In this document: positions 54,480 to 64,000 of the stretch, one piece after another
How positions within the stretch are numbered: the stretch's first letter is position 1
Layout of the letters: each line of letters begins with the position of its first letter
Position numbers and translations under genes: made by a program
The notes under the pieces: model-generated
What the model was told of the DNA's origin: nothing
The model's database searches: none
Seen by the model: the letters and a program-made list of their open reading frames with translations, nothing else
Source of the DNA: Eunapius fragilis
Taxonomy: Eukaryota > Porifera > Demospongiae > Spongillida > Spongillidae
Direction of reading: 5' to 3'
DNA length: 64,000 nucleotides
Assembly (NCBI GenBank): GCA_963681505.1
Contig: OY811971.1
Coordinates: forward strand, 13,367,232 to 13,431,231

Positions 54480-55780
54480 GACCGGTGTAACCAAGTGATG
54501 CTCACGTGACAAGCGACTTGCAAATGTCAGGTCCACCTCCGGATGGCCTGGGCTATCGATTCGAGGGAGGGTGGGGCTTGATGGACAGTGTCTCGTAGTC
54601 ACGGGGTTAAAATAGCAATGACGGCACAATGGCGGAGCAATCGGAAGATAAATGAACGACAACTTTCAAACGCTGCAGTTTTGTAATTGCTCATCACATC
54701 TCAAACAAAAAGGCGGAAAAAATAGCGGGTGCAGTGTTGTAAATGTGCTGCAAATTTGAACGCGAAAAGGCATTCTTTCATCGAGATCCATTGAAACCTA
54801 ACTGTTCTGGTTGTTTAGACCCCCCAGGGAGTAAATAAAAAACTTTGACAACAAAATGCAGTAGTAAAATGGTCCGGTAATATATGTAGTAAGTTTTGAA
54901 GGACAGAGCTTTAAAGGTCGCAACGGTACTGCAAAATGAATTGAAGAAATGTTAAAAATCACATAAGCCCAGTTTCTCTTGCACTGCCCCAAATATAACC
55001 AGCTAGCTTCGAAATTCAATAAAACGAAGTCCTTTAATTCCCTTGTTTTCACTGCTTCTTTGTTCAGAGAATGACTAGATATACTAGTAGGCTCTGCTAT
55101 CACTACGAGTCTACGTGGAGTACTCTTAGTTGGGCTTTGCCCGACCTTCGATTTGCGTAGCAAAGGTCGGGCTACGCCCAACACTCTGTACAAAGTAATA
55201 GGGGTGATATCGCGGAGACGCAGACACTCCAACGTATATCTTGAGTGCTCTTTCGCCCCTTAGTTTTGTAGTGTAGGGTCAACTCGGCGTTCAGCGCTCT
55301 CCATGTACAAATTAACTCAATGCAGGCTTATGCAGCGTACACGTACACACAGACATGTATATGATACATATACATCGTCTGGCATGCAAATATGCATAAA
55401 CTTTCATATAAAAGTTCCAACGATGAACAGGCCTCTATATCTATTGTCTCCTCTAGCAAACATGCTGTATATAGAGGTAGAATGCAAATGAATCATATAC
55501 GTTTATACCGGTATATATACACATGTACAATATCTAGCAATTGCAACCAATTCCCCTCTCACACATTACGCATACACCACACAATTGGTCCAAACCTGCT
55601 GTAACCAAACTTGTTCAACATAATCATGTCCCTTCTGCCACACAGCTACTTGGAGAAAAGCCGATGAAAAAGGGCAGACATCCCTACAGACAATCAATGA
55701 GAAGCCAGGCCCCTCCTCTGAGCTCCAGGAGGAGGCCATACGGCTGAGCTGGCTCAGCTTTTGGGCTCCATATCCATGAC
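54480..55780. other. Non-coding stretch with hairpin and unidentified minus ORF
   Basis: A minus frame 55232-54798 (144 codons) includes KEAVKTRELKDFVLLNFEAS and SSIHFAVPLRPLKLCPSKL; I do not recognise it, and its 5' part overlaps the hairpin at 55129-55181 (GTTGGGCTTTGCCCGACCTT pairing with AAGGTCGGGCTACGCCCAAC). The rest is AT-rich with TACATG words. Confidence 0.4.
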
Positions 55781-55789
55781 AAAGCCAGG

Positions 55790-56170
55790 TTATCAAGTAT
55801 TCATTGGCAATGTAATTTATTCGATAAACAAGGATGAACTGGAATGCTTCGATGAATGTGGGATGGTTTGCTAGCAACCCTACCTATGTCGTCCGGAAAA
55901 AAACCGAGGCTTTGCCTTCATTAATTGTAAGACAAAAGAAGCGCAAGGAAAGCCTCTCTGGATGAACGGAAAGGAGCTCAAAGACCATAACATTACCGTG
56001 TCCCCGTTCATGGATCGAGGGGAAAAAGACGGGATGGAAGTCCCCATAAAGTATCCAAGTCGAAGTAATTCATTCGGTCTGTTTCCGTTTCAACTCTAAT
56101 ATCTATGGTTATGCCGTGAATGTGTTAAAAGATGAACTCTTACACATGCACGTTTAGGTGGGCCAGAGGT
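55790..56170 (+). repeat. Dispersed repeat carrying half of an RRM, copy 2
   Basis: Parallel to 46655-47030 over its length, beginning CATTGGCAATGTAATTTATT. The RRM half reads GFAFINCKTKEAQGKPLWM and NGKELKDHNITVSPF in changing frames. It ends with GTTTAGGTGGGCC at about 56165, abutting the left flank of the ISL2EU element. Confidence 0.65.
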
Positions 56171-56372
56171 AATATAAAGAGGGATTGGAAACTCATAAAT
56201 TAACACCTATTTAACACCGGCAATCCTAGCTAGGGTATAGATAGTTTCCACAGAAAGGTGTGAAGGAATGTAATCACGTAACGTCGCGTTAGACCACACC
56301 CACTGGTGGGAAAGATTATATGGTGGGGTACGCACGTGGACACCAAATCTTGGATTCGCGTCAATAGGCGTC

Positions 56373-58020
56373 ATGGTAAATCACTGCGTTGTCGTTGGTT
56401 GCAACAATTACGTAGGAAAGAAACCTGGGCTTCGTTTTTTCCGCTTCCCAAGCCATCGGATCGTCGAAAAAAGGGCTCGATGGATAGCGGCAGTTCGACG
56501 AGAGAAATGGACTCCCGGAAATGGAGCAAGGATATGCAATGAACATTTTGTATTAGGTACGTTTAGAATGATTATAATACACCTGATTACCTAGCATTGT
56601 TATAAGTCTATCTCGTATACATGAAGGTGAGCCGCATCGTGACCCTGATCATGTCGATTTCGTTCCGAGTGTGTTTCCCACGGCACATAAGCGTACAGCG
56701 GAAAGAGTTTTCGTTCAGCAGCAATATGAAAGACTGCAGGAAAGAAAGAAAAAGAGGACGAAGAGGTTATCTGAATTTCAGAAGACATTGGATGTTGTAA
56801 AGGACGTTGAACGGAATGATGAGGAGACACACGGGAATGATGCTGGTGAACTGAATGATGAGGAGACACATGGGAATGATGCTGGTGAACTGAATGATGA
56901 GGAGACACATGGGAATGATGCTGGTGAACTGAATGATGAGGAGACACATGGGAATGATGCTGGTGAACATAAACCAGTAGGAGAACTAAACGTTGTACAT
57001 GAGGTTGATATTACCAGTGCTCACAATGATGAAGAGCAAAATGCACCCATCATTACAGAGGAAGTTGTGGATGCTGCTGCCACACTCGTTCAGCTATCAG
57101 GGTATGAACAGTTTGTGAAGGAGCAAGAAACCCAAACTGAAACCTTTGTGGAGGAACTGATGACCAAGGTACATGATTTAATTGAAAAGAATAAATCGCT
57201 TAACCATCAGCTGCAAGAGTGTGCATTTTCATTTAAAATAATCGAAGCAAATGATAATTTGACAGCATTTTATACAGGTTTACCATCTTGGGTGGTATTC
57301 CTTCATGTATACATGTACACCATTCCTTATATTTCCCAAGGATGCTCCCTTTCTTCTATGGATGAACTATTTCTTACCCTGGTCAAGCTAAGGCTTAATT
57401 TGATGCATAATGATCTTGCCTGTCGTTTTCAAATTTCCAAAAGTACTATTTCTCGTATTTTCCATAGGTGGTTAGATGTGCTGCATGACAAAGTACTTGT
57501 ATGGCCATCACAGGATACTATTAGGGAAAATATGCCACTGATATTTAAACAACTCTACCCCAGATGCAGATGCATAATTGATTGCTCTGAAATTTTTATT
57601 GAAACCCCATCATGTTTTCGTGTCCGAGCACAGACATATTCAAACTATAAAAAACACAATACAGTTAAATTTTTAATTGCCATTACTCCTTGTGGTACAA
57701 TTTCATTTCGGTCGAATTGTTGGGGTGGTCGTGTTTCTGACAAGGATCTAACACAGAAGTCAGGAATTTTGGATTTATTAGAACCAGGGGACACAGTTCT
57801 AGCTGATCGGGGCTTTAGTATTGATGAAGATGTCATTTTGCATGGAGCTAAATTGGAAATACCTGCCTTTACACGGGGAAAGTAGCAGCTATCCCAAGAA
57901 GAAGTTGAATGGTCCAAGCAGCTATCCCAAGTTCGCATTCATGTTGAAAGATGCATAGGATTGTTGAAGAACAAGTATACTATTGAAAGGAACTTTACCA
58001 ATATGCCTAGTAAAAAATGA
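56373..58020 (+). CDS. ISL2EU transposase: THAP domain plus DDE_4 core
   Basis: Exon 1 (56373-56556) is a THAP C2CH zinc finger: MVNHCVVVGCNNYVGKKPGL, RFFRFPSH, WTPGNGARICNEHF. An 80-nt intron joins in phase to exon 2 (56637): GEPHRDPDHVDFVPSVFP, a basic coil, four 13-aa repeats (NDEETHGNDAGEL), a second coil (VEELMTKVHDLIEKNKSL), an HTH (DLACRFQISKSTISRIFHRW) and the DDE core. The catalytic Asp residues are in IIDCSEIFIETP and VLADRGFSIDED; the Glu is in IHVERCIGLLKNKY. TAG at 57883-57885 interrupts the frame just before that Glu; beyond it the frame is open to TGA at 58018-58020. THAP presumably binds the TIRs. Confidence 0.9.
56814..56970 (+). repeat. 39-bp x4 in-frame tandem repeat in the transposase
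   Basis: Four nearly identical copies of AATGATGAGGAGACACA plus GGGAATGATGCTGGTGAACTG encode NDEETHGNDAGEL. The near identity indicates recent slippage; it inserts an acidic linker between the two coils. Confidence 0.95.
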
Positions 58021-58222
58021 TGGTGATATTCATGGATCTACCATTGACAAGATTTTGATAGTTTGTAGTGCATTAACCAATTTACAAGCAAGTATTGTAC
58101 CTGAATAATGTCAGTTATTCTATTCCTATATTGTTTTGTGCAACATTGCTTAATATATTATTGTACCTGTATGAACTGCACTATTTATATTACTGCATTC
58201 GGCTTGTATCGCTTGAGAGGAT

Positions 58223-60070
58223 TTAATTGGCACAATCTGCACAGTACCATTCACCTTGCAGAATGCAATCTAGACCAACACAACCAACATGAAACCACTC
58301 ATAAGGACAATCGTCGTTGTCACATGCAATCATAAGTCCCTCTTCCACATTGCGGCAAATGCAGTACAGCTTTTCAACTTGCTCAGATGATTGCTGTGTA
58401 GAGCCGCAGCTGGTATCATCAACTGTGCTTGTAGTGTTTGGACACAAGATCTGAGGGAGTACCACCTTCACGTAGAAAAGGTCTAGCTTGGGCTGTATTT
58501 CACCCCGCATCATCGGATCTCTTGTGATCCTTTCATGATGCATGCCACAATTAGTCCAACATACAAAATCACAATATGGTCTGTCACAAATAGCCAGCTG
58601 ACCCTGTATTTGGTAAAAATATGCATGTGTTGTTGAAAGCTTTATACCTCCTTCACCGCTGTGTTCTAAATAGAAGTTGGCTGTGTCAACTGCAGCTGCA
58701 GGATCACTGTCTCGTATGCTGTATGGACAATTAATCTCTAACACACCCTTACCACAGCAGGTGCATGATACAAGTCCATCTGGTGAAGCTCCCAAATGTG
58801 GGTAGAGAGGATTCACAAATAGGCCAGCTTGTTCTATCTTAAAGTTCACATGAGTCTTCTTCATTTCCTGCCTGTACTCTTCACGGGCACAAGGTTCTTT
58901 CTCCAACCCCCAATCCAGAGCAGGAATCCCCCCCTCCTATGAGAATTCTGTTCTTTGAGAATTCCTTCAACAAGTGACTGTGGTGGAGACAAAATACTTG
59001 TATGGCATACAACACTGAATTTGGATGCTGTAATCCGACCCATTCGATGCGAAAACCATAATTCAGATTGCGTCTGCAGCTTTGTACACTTCTCTAAGTA
59101 GTCTGCTTCATCTTGTGTTATCTTTAGACCCTCTCTGAAAATGCGATCACACTCTACCTCTAGCTCTTCCTTGCTGATTGTGCTATGTCTTGGTTGACGC
59201 AAGTTCATGATTACGTCTGGTAGCTTCTTGACAGCTGGTGTTAAATATGGAGGAGCAGAAACAAGTGGTTGTAGCTGAGTTAAAATAGCAGACATTGGCA
59301 TTATCGCCTTCAACCCATTGAAGAACATTTTCTGGTCTTGCGAGAATGGCTGCTGCTGTTTCAAATTGGTGGCAAATATTGGGCTGGTGTCATTGGCAGG
59401 CTGAGGCTCAGCATGAAGCTTTGGCCTTTTGAATTGGATGTCAGCAATACGAGCAGGCTGGTGCTATAGGATAAATAAGCATTGGCATAGGCTTGTATTA
59501 CAATAGATATGCACTTATACCTTAGTACTAAACACTTCATTCCATTTACAACAGCTAGATGTAACAGCCGTGTATCCATTACGTGTAGCAGCTTCTACTT
59601 TGAATAGGATGGCAGCAACATGGGAACACCATTCACCTAAGCTGATATAAAAGAAATATCATACACATAATAAATTTGATTTCATAATGATCATGTAGTA
59701 GGCTCACCCAGCCATGCAGGTACAGTGGGCTGCCACTATTTCTCCAGATTTCTTGGTCGCTACCCAAGCGCTGTGAGCTTTTTTCAGGATTTTTCATGCT
59801 TGGGTTCACGAGAGCCTTCAATATCACACACTCACTTGCGTTTCTTAGATCCCAAATCTCAACAATGCGAACAAACCCACTCGTGAAATAATTGTACGCA
59901 TCCAATTGCTTCCACTGCAACATTTGCTGGCGTGTGTAGACTCCAGGGCGATCAACAAAGTAGCAAAAGATATGGCCATATTCAATAGGTAGCCAATGAG
60001 ACATATCGTTCACAAAGTTGGTCGAGTTAGCAGCAGTGTAGGGTCCTCCGCCAAAGATAAGTCTAGAAGA
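58223..60070 (-). CDS. ISL2EU second protein: SWIM zinc finger, YqaJ exonuclease, PHD finger
   Basis: Minus-strand exons: about 60068-59707 (LIFGGGPYTAANSTNFVNDM ... CFVDRPGVYTRQ-like, ending in the first half of a SWIM finger AHCTCMAG); 59638-59520 (GEWCSHVAAILFKVEAATRN, second half of SWIM, then gtataag donor); 59464-58223. The last exon has RIADIQFKRPKLHAEPQPA, YqaJ start (TQSELWFSHRMGRITASKFS), YqaJ active-site part (HLGASPDGLVSCTCCGKGVL, EINCPYS) and a PHD finger (YCICRNVEEGLMIACDND ... EWFHVGC ... GEWYCADC). Frame changes sit on T6 (59779-59784) and C7 (58928-58934). YqaJ is a lambda-exonuclease-like nuclease, probably processing ends during transposition. The first exon is unsettled. 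Confidence 0.85.
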
Positions 60071-60289
60071 CAAAGCTTATCCATGCATCTATGCTGGCCG
60101 ATAGCATTCAAAGAACTAAAGTAATCCATTTCACACATAACTACAAAACACGTGCTCTTCCCTGATGCCCACCGTTGATTCTTTCCCACCAGTGGGTGTG
60201 GTCTAACGCGATGTTACGTGATTACATTCCTTCACACCCTTTCTGTGGAAACTATCTATACAAGTTCAGGCATACATCTAAGTATTCAA

Positions 60290-60960
60290 ATTTTTTCTCA
60301 GTGCCTTGGTCTTCTGCAGGTTCTTCTTTTGTGCTGATTTGAACTGTTCCATCCATGCTGTGGCTTGTGACAAACCGCGGATGCACACCCACATGTAAAC
60401 AACCATGCCCAAGAGGTAAGAACAGTACTCTTCTCTTCCCAGCCAGCACCATTTATTATCATGCTGCATAATGTAAGGGGGTTGATGGAAGCTATAACCC
60501 ATGGTAAAGAGAGAGTTATCTTCAACAAACAAGCACCAAGATGCTGAGAAGTTAACAACGTGCTACAAGTGAAAGCAAAAAGGTGATAGGAAACTATTGC
60601 ATTCAACAATTCTGAAGAGTTGCAATCAGTAGTCCTGGAAGTGCTGGGACATGCGGTCTGGGACACCACTGAAAGTCCTGAAGACGCATGAATCACCAGC
60701 CCTTGCCGCGGAAGAGACACCACAAGACTAACAGCACCACCATTGCTGTATTCTGCAGCATATTTACGATGGAGACCAAGGCGAAATTTCCTTCCCATAG
60801 TGCAACTTTTGAAGAGCATGTAAAGCTTTAGTAGTCTAAATATGCCTATTTTCTTCGCTCTTTCGTATTTCCTACCTTTTAAGTGCTTGATGTCTCCGCA
60901 ATTCACGCAAAAGGTACAGCCAACGGGGACCCTCAAAATGCGATAACTGTTCTTCCACTC
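60290..60960 (-). other. Unidentified minus-strand ORF region
   Basis: A 212-codon open frame (60936-60298) starts MRVPVGCTFCVNCGDIKHLK, with ERAKKIGIFRLLKLYMLFK. A CxxC pair is visible near the start. Frames overlap (another ORF at 60532-60278), and the family is not recognised. It lies between ISL2EU and the piggyBac fragment, and could be an exon of a decayed element. Confidence 0.3.
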
Positions 60961-61029
60961 AAGCGGTGACGCTCAAACTATCACTACGCAACGCAACATA
61001 GAATAGAGTATGAAACTCCTACAGGGGTG

Positions 61030-61480
61030 ACATGGTTGTCTTTCAGAAAGGTGCATTAGTTGCTACAGCGTGGATGGATAACAAAATGGTTACAGTTATG
61101 TCAACTAACTGTGAGGATGGAAAGCTAAGTTCCAAACTAGGAAATAAAAAAATGGATGACAAGAATTTCCCTGCCCTGAAGCCATTTTGTGATACTCAAC
61201 ACATATGCACGGTGTTGATCACAGTGATCAAATTTGCCAGTACTATTCAGTACAAACGAAGTCCAGAAAATGCTTTTGCTACATATTCTGGTTTCTATTT
61301 GAACTTACAGTAGCAAATGCCTTCATAATATATCGCCAAAACTTCAAACCAGATGAGTGCGTACGCACCTTTCTACTCACCCTTGCTGAAGAACTCATTG
61401 GAACATATTGTAGTAGAAAGAGAGCAGGAAGACCCCCAAGAGATCATCAAGCCATGAGTACAAGGGAGCCACCACATTTC
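61030..61480 (+). pseudogene. piggyBac transposase fragment (third Asp region)
   Basis: The first frame gives GALVATAWMDNKMVTVMSTN. After a change near 61200 the frame gives HGVDHSDQICQYYSVQTKSR and FELTVANAFIIYRQNFKP, then TFLLTLAEELIGTYCSRKRA and GRPP. These match the piggyBac 'W.D...V...ST ... GVD.SDQ...YY ... NAFI.Y' block and the downstream 'L..eLIG.Y..RKR.GRP' tail. This is a third piggyBac lineage, separate from 724 and 14296. One or two frame breaks; both termini are missing. Confidence 0.75.
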
Positions 61481-61504
61481 CCTAAGAAAATACATTATCT
61501 CTGG

Positions 61505-61640
61505 CCATGGGTGGGCGTAATTAAAAGAGCTTCATCAATTTTCTTGGTGGCCAAAAATAGGGCCCTCCCTCGTTACGCCACTGGCGTGAAGCTGTGTGTT
61601 CGGTCCGTTTCCATTTCAAGTCTAACCGATTACCGGCCAA
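61505..61640 (+). repeat. Dispersed repeat, 3' part, copy 3
   Basis: GGGTGGGCGTAATTAAAAG, TTCATCAATTTTCTTGGTGG, CCCTCGTTACGCCACTGGCG and TCCGTTTCCATTTCAAGTC follow the same order as in 47015-47140. No RRM part is present. Confidence 0.75.
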
Positions 61641-61659
61641 TTTAATTATCCGTCAATTT

Positions 61660-62200
61660 TATAGGGTCACGGTCGTAGAAAATTTTCATAGCTTCTCATA
61701 ATTGCGTAGCAATTAGGTGTCGTATTTAAGATGCGAACAAAAGCGGAACACAGTAAAATGTGTACGGGCAATTTCTATCTACCGTTAGTAGAGTGTTTTA
61801 TGCATGTTGTAAAACCTATGGTTTCCTGCGATCGCTATTTTGTTCGTGGAGGCGCTCTTGCACAAAATATGTTGGGCGGTTAAAACCTGTTCTTATTCGA
61901 CAGAGACTCGCTTTCATTCGAAATACCAAGTAAGAGTTCCATTCTATTGCATTTTCTTTAATCTGTGTTTGTAGTGCGCTAGATTTCAAAAGTATGATGG
62001 ACAGCAGCTAACTAAAGTTTGAAGTGAGTTCTAATTATTGCGCGCAATCTATGTACCATTTGAATACGCATCTTTCTACACAAACAGTGCCAACCTAGCT
62101 GGATTTTGACCCAATTACGTTTGACGGCCAATGTAAAGCTTTACTGTATTTCAAGGTAAGTTTTCTACACATTGGTGGAGTGGTTGAGTGTTTCATGAGT
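61660..62200. other. Non-coding stretch
   Basis: No ORF or repeat of note; AT-rich sequence between the dispersed repeat and the tandem duplication. Confidence 0.4.
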
Positions 62201-62204
62201 TTAA

Positions 62205-62440
62205 ACTAGTTGCCTATGTGTTGGGTGGTTGTTTGAAGTGAATGTACCTAAAGAGTCATGAATTCTAGGTGGATGTACTGTAGATGTGAAGGGTTGTTTT
62301 GGAGGTGAATGGAAGGGTATAGTTGCCTATGTGTTGGGTGGTTGTTGTTTGAAGTGAATGTACCTAAAGAGTCATGAATTCTAGGTGGATGTACTGTAGA
62401 TGTGAAGGGTTGTGTTGGAGGTAATGGAAGGGTATATTAG
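62205..62440. repeat. ~117-bp tandem duplication
   Basis: The block from GTTGCCTATGTGTTGGGTGG to GGAAGGGTATA occurs twice in direct succession (about 62208-62323 and 62324-62437), with only a few differences. It is non-coding and recent. Confidence 0.9.
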
Positions 62441-62504
62441 TGGTGGACCATTGATGAAGGTGGATATAGGTACGGTGGCCCGGTAGGTCGCGGGTACGAG
62501 CAGC

Positions 62505-62706
62505 GGTTTGAGAGCAAAAATGAGTACGAGCAACGGTCTGAGAGCAAAATTGTGTACGGTCCGAGAGCAAAATTGCGTACGGTCTGAGAGCAAAATTGCG
62601 TACTGTCTGAGAGCAAAATTGCGTACGGTCTGAGAGCAAAATTGCGTATGGTCCGAGAGCAAAAACGCGCAGGAGCTGAGAGCAAAAATGCGTACGAGCT
62701 GAGAGC
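62505..62706. repeat. ~21-bp minisatellite
   Basis: About nine units of GTCTGAGAGCAAAATTGCGTAC with variants (GAGCTGAGAGCAAAAATGCG, GTCCGAGAGC). The minus-strand ORFs (NFALRPYAILLSD repeats) are artefacts of the array. Confidence 0.9.
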
Positions 62707-62883
62707 AGTTGTTTACATTGGATTTAGGCATTACGCCATTTGTTTTTTTTTCTTTAAAAAAATGGCTTCCAGATGCATAGCTAGCGTCACCCGTTTGTAA
62801 CTTTTCCAAGGGCTGTTAACATCCTGAGGCAGCGCAAGGCAGCTATTCTCGATCCCTGATTGCGCACCGGTGTGTAACTGTTC

Positions 62884-62950
<67 letters not shown>

Positions 62951-62962
62951 GTGTGTGTGTGT
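62884..62962. repeat. (TG)n microsatellite 1
   Basis: About 79 bp of near-pure TG with a central GCGCGCGC interruption, giving potential Z-DNA. Confidence 0.95.
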
Positions 62963-63029
62963 GCAATTCCTTTACATCGTGATGTGTATCTCTTTATTTG
63001 TCATACACTGGCACTAAGTCGGCTGACTG

Positions 63030-63033
<4 letters not shown>

Positions 63034-63097
<64 letters not shown>
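63034..63097. repeat. (TG)n microsatellite 2
   Basis: About 64 bp of uninterrupted TG, 70 bp from the first tract. ORFs across both encode VCVCVC repeats and are not genes. Confidence 0.95.
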
Positions 63098-63250
63098 TTT
63101 GTCTGCATCATGCATGTCTATGTTCTGGGCGTTAAAGAAGGGAAATTTACTTTTAAATCATGCATACTTTCATTTATTGTTTTGACCACTATTAATTGGG
63201 CCAAGGATCTTGTAACACTCAAGATTGAGATACTAGTAATCGGCTTCAAC

Positions 63251-64000
63251 TGCCCAGAACTCTCTAAGTTGCTGACATGTTGCCCCTCTCTCCCTCATTG
63301 CGTTGTTGCAGCTTTGATTGCCTCCCTGTCATTCTCAGGCTTGGGCAGTGCTGTTAACAGTAGGCGACGGCAGTGTTCAACACCAAGGTCTCCCTCTCCA
63401 ATGCCATCTCTGCTCTGGACCCTCCCATTTCCCAGAGGGCCAAATGATAATGATATAAGCTTAACATTTCCACATCTTGTTGGAGTCTTCCTCCCCAGCC
63501 AATAGAGCTTACTTTCTGTCAGTAGCAGTTAGCTCCTCATGCTTCCTATTGGCTACCGGTGGTCGCTTCCCCTGGTTTGGGTTTGTACCTGGATTCCAAT
63601 GAGTACCAGATGGCCATTGGTGGTGGCTTGAGTTGGATATCTATGTGCCAATACTGCTCTCAACCCTTTTGGTCACCAGAAGGGGAAGGGACCACCGGTA
63701 GCCAAGAGGAAGCATGAGGAGCTAACTGCTACTGACAGAAGGTAAGTTCTGTTGGAGACTCCAACAAGATGTGGAAATGTTGAGCTTATATCATTATCAT
63801 TCCTGACAAGACCCTCTGGGGAATGGGAGAGTCCAGAGCAGACATGGCATTGGAGAGGGAGACCTTGGTGTTGAACACTGCCGTCGCCTACTGTTAACAG
63901 CACTGCCCAAGCCTGAGAATGACAGGGAGGCAATCAAAGCTGCAACAACGCAATGAGAGAGAGAGGGACAACATGTCAGCAACTTAGAGAGTTCTGGGCA
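63251..64000. mobile_element. Large inverted repeat, ~320-bp arms, reaching the window edge
   Basis: 63251-63572 is the near-perfect reverse complement of 63682-64000, with a ~109-bp spacer. The last bases GTTCTGGGCA pair with TGCCCAGAAC at 63251. The arms are about 90 percent identical (shared CAGTGTTCAACACCAAGGTC, CCTCCCTGTCATTCTCAGGC). There is no conserved ORF. It could be a foldback or MITE, or two inverted copies of a longer repeat; the right arm may extend past the window. Confidence 0.9.

Larger units (their letters stand above)
56235..60261 (+). mobile_element. ISL2EU DNA transposon, nearly complete
   Basis: About 80-bp inverted repeats (56235-56314 and 60179-60261) share ATAGATAGTTTCCACAGAAA, GAAGGAATGTAATCACGTAA and ACCACACCCACTGGTGGGAA. 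Inside are two convergent genes: a THAP-DDE transposase (+) and a SWIM-YqaJ-PHD protein (-), the gene pair known for the ISL2EU superfamily. Only one in-frame stop and two single-base frame changes, both at homopolymers, disturb the two genes, so it is young. Target duplication is 2 bp in this superfamily (AT/TA), consistent with the TATA at the tips but not provable here. Confidence 0.9.

Noticed and set aside
62364-62809. Repeat ORFs (NFALRPYAILLSD units)
   Set aside because: Explained by the ~21-bp minisatellite on the other strand.
62870-63505. 211-codon Cys/Val-rich ORF
   Set aside because: It is a translation of two TG microsatellites running into an inverted-repeat arm.
1-64000. tRNA or rRNA genes
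   Set aside because: I saw no B-box plus cloverleaf combination or rRNA sequence while reading; a tRNAscan run would be decisive.

Overview
The window reads as animal nuclear DNA made almost entirely of transposable elements, with no clearly intact host gene. Coding pieces are split by short GT-AG introns (about 50-225 nt). The element mix (Tc1/mariner, piggyBac, hAT, pogo, ISL2EU, a RAG1/Transib-like core, DIRS, Ty3/Gypsy, a Penelope-like hammerhead motif), the DUF6589 and RecQ-like families and many ACATGTA palindromes fit an early-branching metazoan. A demosponge is my best guess, a cnidarian the alternative; this is inference from family content, not from a marker gene.

Layout. 0-7.3 kb: truncated Tc1/mariner copy (-), piggyBac remnant (-), Ty3/Gypsy fossil (+), a retroelement endonuclease-like tail (-). 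7.4-13.4 kb: a DUF6589 gene (+) facing a RecQ-like helicase (-). The DUF6589 gene is interrupted by a 2.5-kb segment that starts with a hammerhead-like ribozyme motif and is flanked by ~160-bp direct repeats. 14.3-15.4 kb: piggyBac and hAT remnants. 17.0-18.5 kb: a second, older and more compact DUF6589(+)/RecQ(-) pair. 19.3-20.4 kb: a RAG1/Transib-like transposase half. 22-26 kb: a coiled-coil ORF related to one in the 2.5-kb insert, and hAT remnants. 26.3-30.6 kb: a split pogo/Tigger element.

30.9-35.6 kb: a Tc1/mariner element with both terminal inverted repeats (TIRs) and TA flanks. Inside it lie a broken DD34E transposase (+), a 36-bp minisatellite and a spliced BEN-domain gene (-) whose frame stays open across seven exons. 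36.3-39.6 kb: a complete hAT with an 8-bp target duplication and an open 872-aa transposase. 41-46.3 kb: a DIRS-type fossil with a 671-bp hAT derivative in its reverse transcriptase. 46.6-56.2 kb: dispersed repeats (one carrying half of an RRM), foldbacks, a Gypsy gag fossil and an unidentified ORF. 56.2-60.3 kb: a nearly complete ISL2EU element with THAP-DDE transposase (+) and SWIM-YqaJ-PHD protein (-). 61-64 kb: piggyBac fragment, minisatellites, TG tracts and a 320-bp-arm inverted repeat reaching the window edge.

The most notable points are the BEN gene carried between Tc1/mariner TIRs, the recurring tail-to-tail DUF6589/RecQ pair, the hammerhead-headed insertion with very long direct repeats, and the RAG1-like core. 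Several frame changes in the DNA-transposon genes sit exactly on homopolymers and may be assembly errors.
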